Shown here one piece after another: positions 1 through 5,156 of a stretch of DNA of 5,632 nucleotides (positions are counted from its first letter, which is position 1; every line of letters starts with the position of its first letter). Origin of the DNA: Thioalkalivibrio sp. Its GTDB lineage: Bacteria > Pseudomonadota > Gammaproteobacteria > Ectothiorhodospirales > Ectothiorhodospiraceae. A program made the position numbers and the translations under genes. The stretch spans positions 1 through 5,632 of the forward strand of contig PWRV01000232.1 of the NCBI GenBank assembly GCA_003563455.1, in the 5' to 3' direction. The notes below the pieces were generated by a model. The model did not search any database and was not told the origin of the DNA. It worked only from the letters and a program-made list of their open reading frames with translations.

Positions 1-1
1 T

Positions 2-214
2 GCGGAGAGTTCGGTATCAGATCGCTTCGCCAGAAGCGCCGGCGCAACGGTGGCGAGTCCGGCGTTTGCGGCGATGGATCTGGAGCCTGGGTTCGACGCG
101 GTCTCCGAGGACGAGGCACTGCTGTTGGCCGAAGGTGCCTGCGGCGAGGGCAACGGCGGTGAAGAAGGCAGCTGCGGCGAAGGCGCCTGTGGCGAAGGAA
201 CCTGCGGTGGCTGA
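2..214 (+). CDS. hvfA: HvfA/BufA-type Cys-rich RiPP precursor (3' part, start outside window)
   Basis: The frame is open from base 2 to the TGA at 212-214, and the start probably lies before the window. The visible 70 residues contain a possible signal-peptide end (SPAFAA, about bases 56-73), a short acidic spacer (MDLEPGFDAVSEDEALLLA), then a Gly/Glu/Cys-rich tail with four EGxCG motifs: EGACG, EGSCG, EGACG and EGTCG. Their Cys codons are at 140, 173, 188 and 203. Precursors of the HvfA family are small exported peptides with repeated EGxCG motifs. A DUF692 enzyme oxidises the cysteines into copper-binding groups. The DUF692 and DUF2063 genes directly downstream are the expected partners, and the stop overlaps the likely GTG start of hvfB (207) by 8 bp, implying translational coupling. 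The visible N-terminal part (AESSVSDRFARSAGATVAS) is weakly hydrophobic for a signal peptide, so the 5' end may be imperfect. The family call rests on motif pattern plus neighbours. Confidence 0.75.
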   Translation, partial: AESSVSDRFARSAGATVASPAFAAMDLEPGFDAVSEDEALLLAEGACGEGNGGEEGSCGEGACGEGTCGG

Positions 215-297
215 TGAACGGCCTCCGGTGCGCCCGGCCCGCGTGAGCGGGCCGGGGCTGGGACTGCGGCGATGGGCAGGGGCATCTGTACGACCTG
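207..297 (+). pseudogene. hvfB: N-terminal remnant of hvfB (DUF692/MNIO) and deletion junction
   Basis: A GTG at 207 has an aagga Shine-Dalgarno core at 195-199, seven bases upstream. It opens a frame reading MADERPPVRPARVSGPGLGLRR up to about base 272. The GxGLGLR signature is typical of the first strand of DUF692 enzymes. Right after it, a different frame (codons from about 265) reads CGDGQGHLYDLMPIPFTEE. This matches the segment that normally lies roughly 80-100 residues further on in the family. The piece between them is absent and the two parts are out of frame. Translation from 207 would therefore read a shadow frame and stop at 473. The shared run tgcggcga at 265-272 fits both sides and marks the likely junction. 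This is either a real microhomology deletion (making hvfB a pseudogene) or a sequence or assembly error. Confidence 0.7.
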
Positions 298-843
298 ATG
301 CCGATACCCTTCACCGAGGAGGCGGTGCATTACGTGGCGGACCGGGTGCGGCAGGTGCAGGAGGCACTGGACCGGCGGCTGGCGCTGGAAAACGTGTCCT
401 ACTATGCGCCGCTGGGTGGCGATCTGGACGAGGCGACATTTATTCGGGCGGTGCTGGAGGAGGCGGATTGTGATCTGCTTCTGGACGTGAACAACATTGT
501 GGTGAACAGCATCAATCACCGTTATGATCCGGTCGCCTTTCTGGGTGCATTGCCGCTGGAGCGCACGCGGTACATCCACCTGGCCGGTCACGAGGAGGAG
601 GCCGAAGACCTGCGGGTGGACACGCACGGTCGTCCGGTCGGGGCGCCGGCGTGGGACCTGCTGGCAAAGGCCTATGCGCGTCTGGGACCAGTGCCGACCC
701 TGCTGGAGCGGGATTTCAACTTTCCGCCCCTGGAGGAGCTTCTGCAGGAGATCGATCGAATCCGGACCTTGCAGGAAGAGGCGCGGCCGGTCTCCGGGAA
801 CGCCGTGGAGGAACATTCGGTGCGGCAGGCGGCCTATGGCTGA
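298..843 (+). CDS. hvfB: DUF692/MNIO family enzyme (HvfB/BufB type), C-terminal fragment
   Basis: This is the C-terminal two thirds of a multinuclear non-heme iron oxidative enzyme, the family that modifies Cys residues of HvfA/BufA precursors. Family residues are visible, numbered from the ATG at 298: ENVSYY (E31, N32), LLDVNNIVVNSINH (D63, N65, N66, H74), YIHLAGH (H94, H98), VDTHG (D108, H110) and TLLERDFNFPP (E137, D139). Several of these are in positions that bind the iron cluster or line the barrel. The homologous frame extends upstream to about 259, where a stop at 244-246 closes it, so 298 is only the first in-frame ATG and not a natural start. The family is usually about 280-290 residues; 181 remain here. 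The lost part should carry the early LHG and SEH histidines, so this fragment is unlikely to be an active enzyme. It overlaps hvfC by 8 bp (836-843). The family call is firm; functionality is doubtful. Confidence 0.85.
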   Translation: MPIPFTEEAVHYVADRVRQVQEALDRRLALENVSYYAPLGGDLDEATFIRAVLEEADCDLLLDVNNIVVNSINHRYDPVAFLGALPLERTRYIHLAGHEEEAEDLRVDTHGRPVGAPAWDLLAKAYARLGPVPTLLERDFNFPPLEELLQEIDRIRTLQEEARPVSGNAVEEHSVRQAAYG

Positions 844-1615
844 TCCGGGCTTCCAGCAGCTGCAGCAGGCCCTGGCCGATCACCTGCGCGATCCGGAGCG
901 GTTTCCGCCGCCTGCGGACATCGAACCCCGCCGGCTCGCGATCTATCGGCGGTTGTTCTACAACAACGTACTGAATCTCCTCGGCAACGGTTTTCCGGTG
1001 CTGAAGGCGGTGGTGGGCCCGGAACAGTGGCCCCGTCTGGTGCGCGACTTCTACCGGGATCACGCTTCCCATACGCCATACTTTCCCCAATTCGGCGAGG
1101 AGTTCGTCCGTTACCTCGCGAAAGAGCGCATGCCCCGTGAGAAAGACTGGCCCTTCATGGCGGAACTGGCGCACTTCGAACGAGTGGAGAGGACCCTGCT
1201 GAACGCGAGGGACTCCGAGGCAGCCCTCCCGGACGAGCGGGCCCTGGATCCGCTGTCGGGCGTTCCGTCGCTGGTTCCGCACGCCCGTCTGCTGGCGTAC
1301 GAGTTTCCGGTACATCGTATCGGCGAGGACTTCAGGCCAGCGCAACCGGGGAAGGCGCCGACTTACCTGCTGGCGTACCGTGCCGGCCCGAAGCGCGTAC
1401 GCTTCGCGGTACTCAATGCGCTGGGTGCGCGGCTCCTATGGCGTATCCGGGAGGAACCCAGCACCGGGGACGAGCAGGTGCGCCGTACCCTCGATGACTT
1501 TGGCCTGGAGCAGGAAGCGGCCTTGCGTCGCCAGGGCGAGAGCCTGCTGCAGCGTTTTCGGAAGCTGGGTGTGCTGGTGGTGTCGCCGCCGGAGGCTGTG
1601 ACGGGCGCGCATTGA
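836..1615 (+). CDS. hvfC: DUF2063 protein (HvfC/BufC type), MNIO partner
   Basis: This 259-residue protein is of normal family length. The N-terminal DUF2063 domain covers about residues 5-95 and shows the family pattern: FQQLQQALADHLR near the start, RRLAIYRRLFYNNVLNLL (about 32-49), GFPVLKAVVGPEQW (about 52-65), FYRDHASHTPYFPQFGEEF (about 72-90). WPFMAELAHFERVE (about 105-118) follows. The C-terminal half (about 135-250) would form the second domain, ending in a helix/strand segment LLQRFRKLGVLVV. In MNIO systems this protein binds the precursor and delivers it to the DUF692 enzyme; it has no catalytic residues of its own. I chose the ATG at 836 because family similarity begins there. The upstream part of the open frame (524-835) is a shadow of hvfB. 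The start overlaps the hvfB stop by 8 bp and lacks a strong ribosome site, which points to translational coupling. The gene looks intact, unlike hvfB. Confidence 0.88.
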   Translation: MADPGFQQLQQALADHLRDPERFPPPADIEPRRLAIYRRLFYNNVLNLLGNGFPVLKAVVGPEQWPRLVRDFYRDHASHTPYFPQFGEEFVRYLAKERMPREKDWPFMAELAHFERVERTLLNARDSEAALPDERALDPLSGVPSLVPHARLLAYEFPVHRIGEDFRPAQPGKAPTYLLAYRAGPKRVRFAVLNALGARLLWRIREEPSTGDEQVRRTLDDFGLEQEAALRRQGESLLQRFRKLGVLVVSPPEAVTGAH

Positions 1616-1714
1616 GGTCCTGGCCTGCGAGCGGAGTGGAACCAGGACTCAGGGGCTGCCCTCTTCCCCCCACCTTCTGCCGGCTCCAGGGCGGCCAGTT
1701 CCCGGATGCGCCAG

Positions 1715-1722
1715 AAGGAGGT
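1715..1722 (+). promoter_or_regulatory. Strong Shine-Dalgarno site (aaggaggt)
   Basis: A near-perfect anti-16S match sits nine bases before the GTG at 1732. It decides the start of the membrane/pseudokinase gene. The open frame runs back to a TTG at 1612, but that stretch (MRSWPASGVEPGLRGC...) looks non-coding. Confidence 0.7.
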
Positions 1723-1731
1723 GCAAGCGTC

Positions 1732-3639
1732 GTGCCCGAGAATGAAGTCTCCCCGCTGCCGCGGGGTCTCAGCGAAGGGTTGCGCTGGTCGGCGCAGCTT
1801 GGCGGCCGGTTCCTGCGCGCGGCGCCCGGTGGCACGATCCTCGTGGTGCTGGCCACACTCCTGTCGCAGGTGGCGATGCTGCTGGCCTTCTTCCTGCCGC
1901 TGAAGGTGGTGATCCTGCTGGGATCCGAGCGGATTCCGCGCTACTTCCCCTCGGCTCTCGCGGACCTTGACCGGAACACGCTGATCGTCGGGTTGACGCT
2001 CGCCACGGTTGGCGCCTTCGGGCTCTATCTGCTGGCCGAGCGACTGATCCGTTTCGGGTCCGATCAGGGAGCGCGCCGGATCCTGGAACACGGCCGCAAG
2101 GTCGTGCTGTTCGAGAACCAGGATGCGATCGCCACCCGGGCCTACCGGCGCTATGCGGTGATACCGGCCGGGCTGGTGTTCGTGCTGCTGGGAGCGGGCG
2201 TGCTGGCCCTGCTCTATGCCTCGGTACTGGGACTTTTGATCGCGTTCCTGCTGGTTGTTGCGCTCCTGATCGTGCTCTCGAGCCAGCTCGGTGGTGCGCC
2301 GCGCAAGCAGGTGCTCTCTCCCCCGGAGACATGGCTTCCGGGGGTCGCGGGCTTCGGGTTTCTGGTGGTGTTCGTGTGGCTGGTGGCGGATTATCTGTAC
2401 CGTGACCCGCCGGGCCTGCTCGCCGCGATCGTGGCGCTGTTGCTGGCCCGGCAGATGCTGAACCGGGTGGCGGGGATGGTGACCAGCCTGGTCTCCCTGA
2501 ATCGCGAACGGCCGCGCCTGGACGCCCTGTTCTTTCACCATCAGGTGTTTCAGCGACGCCGCCCTGGGCGCGCAGAGGGCCTGTGGGCGCTGCTGGCCGA
2601 TTCGGCCCGGGAGGACTGGGTGCCGCGGGTGCTGAGCGAACTGGAGGGCGCCCCGGCACGGGTGCGCCGCAGCGAGTGGTGGCAGACCCGGGTCCCGGAC
2701 GTGATCGCGATTCATTGCGAGGTGGAAGGCTCCGAGCCGCGCCTGATCAAGGTCTTCGGCCCTAACCGTTCCGGAGAGGCCCGCCACGAGGCCAGTCTGC
2801 TGGGGGATCCCCCTGCAGGTCTGCCGGCCCCGGCGTGGATCGGCGCCACCCTGGTCGACGGCCTGCATTGCCACGTGCTGCACCTGCCCACGGACACGAG
2901 GCAGGTTGCCGTGCGTCCGGGTCCGATACCGGAAGACGGCGAGCGCGCAGAGGGCCCTGACGACTCGATTGATTCCACGGCCCCACGGGAGCCCGGCGAT
3001 CCCGCGCGGGCCGGGGGCGGACCCGCAGCCGTCGATCTTGCGGAACTGGCACACCGGTTCCGGCAGTCGCTGATTGCGGTGGAACCGCCCGAAGAGCTCG
3101 CCGGCCGCTACGGGCGCTCGCGGCCGTTGCTCTGGCAACGCCTGGACCGGGCGATGTTCGAGCGTGCGCGACTCGTGGCCGACGTCAGTTCGCGCGATAC
3201 CATCGATGATCTGCTTGCCGACTTCCAGGCCATCGTGGACCGGGTGCGCAGCCTGCCGTGGGTGTTCGTGAACCGTCAGCTGAACCCGGGGACGCTGGCC
3301 ACGGCGGGCGACGACGTGATCGCTCTGCACTGGGGGCGCTGGGGTCTGGAAACGCTGGGCACGGCCTGGCCGCTGGCGGCCCTGGAACCCGACACGCTCT
3401 CCAGCCTCCTGGCAGAGGTGGGACCCCGGCGTCCGGCCCTGGTTGATGTGCCTCCCGCGGGCGTGCGCCTGGCCGGGCTGCTGTCACTGATGGAACGCCT
3501 GTACCTTGCCCAGCGCTATGCCGACATGCTGGAACTGCTGCCTGACCTGAAAGAGGCATGGCTGACTCTCGGTCGCGGCGTCGGGCCACTGCCGGCGCGC
3601 GGCGCCGCTGCGGTTCCCGGCCAGGCCAGACCGGACTGA
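1732..3639 (+). CDS. Polytopic membrane protein with C-terminal degenerate kinase (APH-like) domain
   Basis: I do not recognise a named family. From the GTG at 1732 (strong ribosome site) the protein has 635 residues. The N-terminal part has about six hydrophobic segments: 34-62, 83-102, 142-162, 164-183, 202-219 and 226-242. The first resembles TM1 of ABC exporters (LATLLSQVAMLLAFFLPLKVV), but no Walker or ABC signature follows. From about 320 the chain resembles the aminoglycoside-phosphotransferase/kinase fold. It shows RLIKVF with K340 as a possible beta-3 Lys, EARHEASLL with E350/E353 as a possible helix-C Glu, and GLPAPAWIG. A low-complexity acidic/Pro insert covers about 388-432. VNRQLNPGTL (513-522) falls where HGDLHPGN is expected, and ALHWGRWGL (531-539) where the metal-binding Asp is expected. 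The catalytic Asp is Gln516 and the metal Asp is His533, so it is probably a pseudokinase. The domain assignment is inference from motif order; a membrane sensor or assembly role is a guess. It lies 116 nt after hvfC. Confidence 0.7.
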   Translation: MPENEVSPLPRGLSEGLRWSAQLGGRFLRAAPGGTILVVLATLLSQVAMLLAFFLPLKVVILLGSERIPRYFPSALADLDRNTLIVGLTLATVGAFGLYLLAERLIRFGSDQGARRILEHGRKVVLFENQDAIATRAYRRYAVIPAGLVFVLLGAGVLALLYASVLGLLIAFLLVVALLIVLSSQLGGAPRKQVLSPPETWLPGVAGFGFLVVFVWLVADYLYRDPPGLLAAIVALLLARQMLNRVAGMVTSLVSLNRERPRLDALFFHHQVFQRRRPGRAEGLWALLADSAREDWVPRVLSELEGAPARVRRSEWWQTRVPDVIAIHCEVEGSEPRLIKVFGPNRSGEARHEASLLGDPPAGLPAPAWIGATLVDGLHCHVLHLPTDTRQVAVRPGPIPEDGERAEGPDDSIDSTAPREPGDPARAGGGPAAVDLAELAHRFRQSLIAVEPPEELAGRYGRSRPLLWQRLDRAMFERARLVADVSSRDTIDDLLADFQAIVDRVRSLPWVFVNRQLNPGTLATAGDDVIALHWGRWGLETLGTAWPLAALEPDTLSSLLAEVGPRRPALVDVPPAGVRLAGLLSLMERLYLAQRYADMLELLPDLKEAWLTLGRGVGPLPARGAAAVPGQARPD

Positions 3640-3644
3640 CGATC

Positions 3645-3773
3645 ATGGCGATGCAGACGACAGACTGGAGGTTCAGGGCGGCCGTGCTGATGGCCATGAC
3701 GGTCCTCCCCTGCTATCTGAACCGGCAGCGGGGTGTTCGGCTCGTCCGCTGGCTGGGTCGCGACGTCGAATAA
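3645..3773 (+). CDS. Possible small hypothetical protein (42 aa)
   Basis: An ATG at 3645, six bases after the preceding stop, opens 42 codons to the TAA at 3771-3773. The product begins MAMQTTDWRFRAAVLMAM and has one short hydrophobic stretch (AAVLMAMTVLPCYL), followed by an Arg-rich tail. It could be a single-pass small membrane peptide co-translated with the gene before it. There is no good ribosome site and no family match that I recognise, and chance ORFs of this size are common at this GC content. Treat it as unproven. Confidence 0.2.
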   Translation: MAMQTTDWRFRAAVLMAMTVLPCYLNRQRGVRLVRWLGRDVE

Positions 3774-3809
3774 GCCATTCGCGGATCCAGTGGGCTCCGA
3801 ACCAAGGGA

Positions 3810-3824
3810 GGCCAGCCTCTGGCC
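3810..3824 (+). repeat. Hairpin, stem GGCCAG/CTGGCC, 3-nt loop
   Basis: This is a perfect 6-bp inverted repeat around CCT. It is followed by gatctt rather than a T-run, so it is at best an atypical terminator. A second hairpin of the same geometry lies 22 bases downstream. Confidence 0.35.
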
Positions 3825-3846
3825 GATCTTCCCCGGCGCCGGAATC

Positions 3847-3861
3847 GGCGAGAGGCTCGCC
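3847..3861 (+). repeat. Hairpin, stem GGCGAG/CTCGCC, 3-nt loop
   Basis: This is a perfect 6-bp inverted repeat around AGG. A G-rich run (gggggggcggg, about 3869-3879) and ctttg follow. With the hairpin at 3810 it may form a paired structure in the spacer. No U-tract is present, so a terminator role is uncertain. Confidence 0.35.
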
Positions 3862-3916
3862 TCCTGCAGGGGGGGCGGGTCTTTGAGGCCAATCGGGTTG
3901 CCTGAAGCGGCCTGTG

Positions 3917-3947
3917 TTGGCTTCGAAACCGCGATCGGACTTATGCT
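3917..3947 (+). promoter_or_regulatory. Possible sigma-70 promoter for the histidine kinase gene
   Basis: TTGGCT at 3917-3922 and TATGCT at 3942-3947 resemble -35 and -10 boxes, with a longer than ideal 19-nt spacer. The site lies in the AT-richer end of the intergenic region. Transcription would begin near 3954, which favours the ATG at 3979 over the in-frame ATG at 3943. The evidence is only sequence resemblance. Confidence 0.25.
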
Positions 3948-3978
3948 GTGCTACCAAGCATTGCTGGGCCGGTTTGCC

Positions 3979-5019
3979 ATGATCCTGATTGATTCCCTTG
4001 GACCCGCGCGGGAGAGCATCGTGAAGCTCTTCGAGGAGCTCTACGACCCGGCCCTGCTGATCGATCCGGAAAAGGGCGTCTTCGTTGGCGCGAACAGCGC
4101 AGCCTGCGAATTCCTGGGCTACAGCCCGGAGGAACTCGCGGCATTGAGTCCGACCGAGATCCACCCGCACGAGATACCGCGCCTCGATGCCTTCCTGGTC
4201 GCCGTTCGGGAGCAAGGGCGCTGGAAGGCGGACGACCTGTCCTGCCGAACCAAGCTCGGGGACCTGGTTCCCGCCCAGGTGCGTGCGACGCTGGTGCACA
4301 TATCCGACCGTGAGTACGTGCTGTCGGTCGTGCACGATCGCCGCGAGGCCGAGCTGGCCGAACTGGGACGGTCGATCCGCAAGCTGACGCACGATCTGCG
4401 CAACACCATGGTCTCCTCCCGGCTGATGAGCGACCGGCTGCGCCGGCACGAGGATCCACTCGTCAGGCAGAGTGCGGACCTGATCGCGCGGTCGGTGGAT
4501 CGGGCCGTCCGGATGTGCCAGCAGACGCTCGAGGTGGGCAGCGCGAAGGAGGGCAGGCCCCGGCGCGAACGCTTCCTGCTGTCCGACCTGATGGACGAGC
4601 TGAATGCCGCGATCGGGCCGGGCGAGGTCGCGCGGGTGGAGATGGAGTCCCCGAACGCCGAAGAAATCGAGCTGGATGCCGATTTCGACCAGGTCTTCCG
4701 CATCCTGATGAACCTGATACGGAACGCGATCACCGCCGACAGCCGCCACATCCGGGTCGTTGGCTTCCGTGAAGACGGCCAGACCGTGATCGACTGCGAG
4801 GACGACGGGCCGGGGTTGCCGGAGTCCGTGCAGGGATGCCTGTTTGCCGAGAAGGGCGCCGGGAGTTCGGGTCTCGGGCTGGCGATTGCCTGGGAGCTTG
4901 CACGTAACCACGGGGGTGACCTGACGCTGCGCGAGACCGGTCCGACCGGTACCGTGTTCCGTGTGGTGTTGCCCGACCGGGCCGTTGTGCAGGAAGCCGC
5001 CGGGAACCTCGAGCCCTGA
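3979..5019 (+). CDS. Soluble PAS-domain sensor histidine kinase
   Basis: This is a 346-residue two-component histidine kinase without membrane segments, so it probably senses a cytoplasmic signal. A PAS domain covers about residues 12-120 (LYDPALLIDPEKGVFVGANSAACEFLGYSPEEL pattern at 21-53). The dimerisation/phosphoacceptor helix follows: KLTHDLRN with H138 as the phosphorylated His, then the second helix to about 185. The ATPase domain has an N box NLIRNA (N245, N249), G1 DDGPGLP (275-281) and G2 GAGSSGLGLA (293-302), so all boxes needed for activity are present. The end is canonical: GGDLTLRETGPTGTVFRVVLP. The start is uncertain. The ATG at 3979 fits the domain limits but has a weak ribosome site. 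The ATG at 3943 and the GTG at 4021 (preceded by gggagag) are alternatives. No response regulator is encoded in the window, so it is an orphan here, and its target and signal are unknown. Confidence 0.88.
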   Translation: MILIDSLGPARESIVKLFEELYDPALLIDPEKGVFVGANSAACEFLGYSPEELAALSPTEIHPHEIPRLDAFLVAVREQGRWKADDLSCRTKLGDLVPAQVRATLVHISDREYVLSVVHDRREAELAELGRSIRKLTHDLRNTMVSSRLMSDRLRRHEDPLVRQSADLIARSVDRAVRMCQQTLEVGSAKEGRPRRERFLLSDLMDELNAAIGPGEVARVEMESPNAEEIELDADFDQVFRILMNLIRNAITADSRHIRVVGFREDGQTVIDCEDDGPGLPESVQGCLFAEKGAGSSGLGLAIAWELARNHGGDLTLRETGPTGTVFRVVLPDRAVVQEAAGNLEP

Positions 5020-5032
5020 GTCTCCCCCGCGT

Positions 5033-5076
5033 CGGCCTGCCGCTCGCCTGGAAGGTGTCGGTGCTGCGGCCTGCCG
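5033..5076 (+). repeat. 10-bp direct repeat CGGCCTGCCG
   Basis: Two identical copies at 5033-5042 and 5067-5076 lie 34 bases apart (start to start), just after the kinase stop and just before the AT-rich palindrome. The gap could hold a protein-binding site, but short GC-rich repeats also arise by chance here. Confidence 0.3.
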
Positions 5077-5078
5077 AT

Positions 5079-5098
5079 CTATGGGTTATTACCAATAG
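5079..5098. promoter_or_regulatory. AT-rich imperfect palindrome, candidate operator
   Basis: The 20-bp site starts CTATGGGTTA and ends TTACCAATAG. Eight of its ten symmetric base pairs match. It stands out as AT-rich in a GC-rich gap, 58 bases before the AhpD-like start. It could be an operator or cover a -10 element. I cannot assign it to a known regulator. Confidence 0.35.
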
Positions 5099-5156
5099 TG
5101 GCGGTCGCTGCCCCCGGGCATGCTTCCAGTGAGCCATGTTCACCGGGAGGCGCCGG

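Larger units (their letters stand above)
3640..3978. other. Intergenic region, no convincing gene
   Basis: This 339-nt stretch separates the membrane/pseudokinase gene from the histidine kinase. It contains a doubtful 42-codon ORF (3645-3773), two 6-bp-stem hairpins and a weak promoter-like pair. The kinase frame is open back to 3733, but its translation there is Gly/Pro/Ser-rich without family features, so I do not count it as coding. I see no RNA gene and no clear rho-independent terminator. Confidence 0.5.

Noticed and set aside
131..211. Cys/Gly repeat tract read as a tandem DNA repeat or CRISPR-like element
   Set aside because: The periodicity is short and codon-based, explained by the EGxCG motifs of the precursor peptide; no repeat-spacer structure exists.
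66..473. 135-codon plus-strand frame taken as one gene
   Set aside because: Only its middle (207 to about 272) is a real coding remnant of hvfB. The first part is a shadow of the precursor, and the end is out of frame with the DUF692 coding sequence.
524..835. N-terminal extension of the DUF2063 gene
   Set aside because: This part is a shadow of hvfB in another frame; DUF2063 similarity starts at the ATG at 836.
1612..1731. TTG start at 1612 for the membrane protein
   Set aside because: The extra 40 residues look non-coding, and a near-perfect ribosome site precedes the GTG at 1732.
1732..2470. ABC exporter
   Set aside because: The hydrophobic helices resemble an exporter membrane domain, but no Walker A, Walker B or LSGGQ motif is present in the protein or nearby.
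1363..3330. 655-codon open frame on the minus strand
   Set aside because: It is antisense to hvfC and the membrane/pseudokinase gene. The translation is Arg/Gln/His/Pro-rich without any fold signal, as expected for a shadow frame in GC-rich DNA, and the plus strand has clear family motifs.
3673..4911. 412-codon open frame on the minus strand
   Set aside because: It lies opposite the histidine kinase, whose PAS, H, N, G1 and G2 boxes are all readable on the plus strand. The composition is shadow-like.
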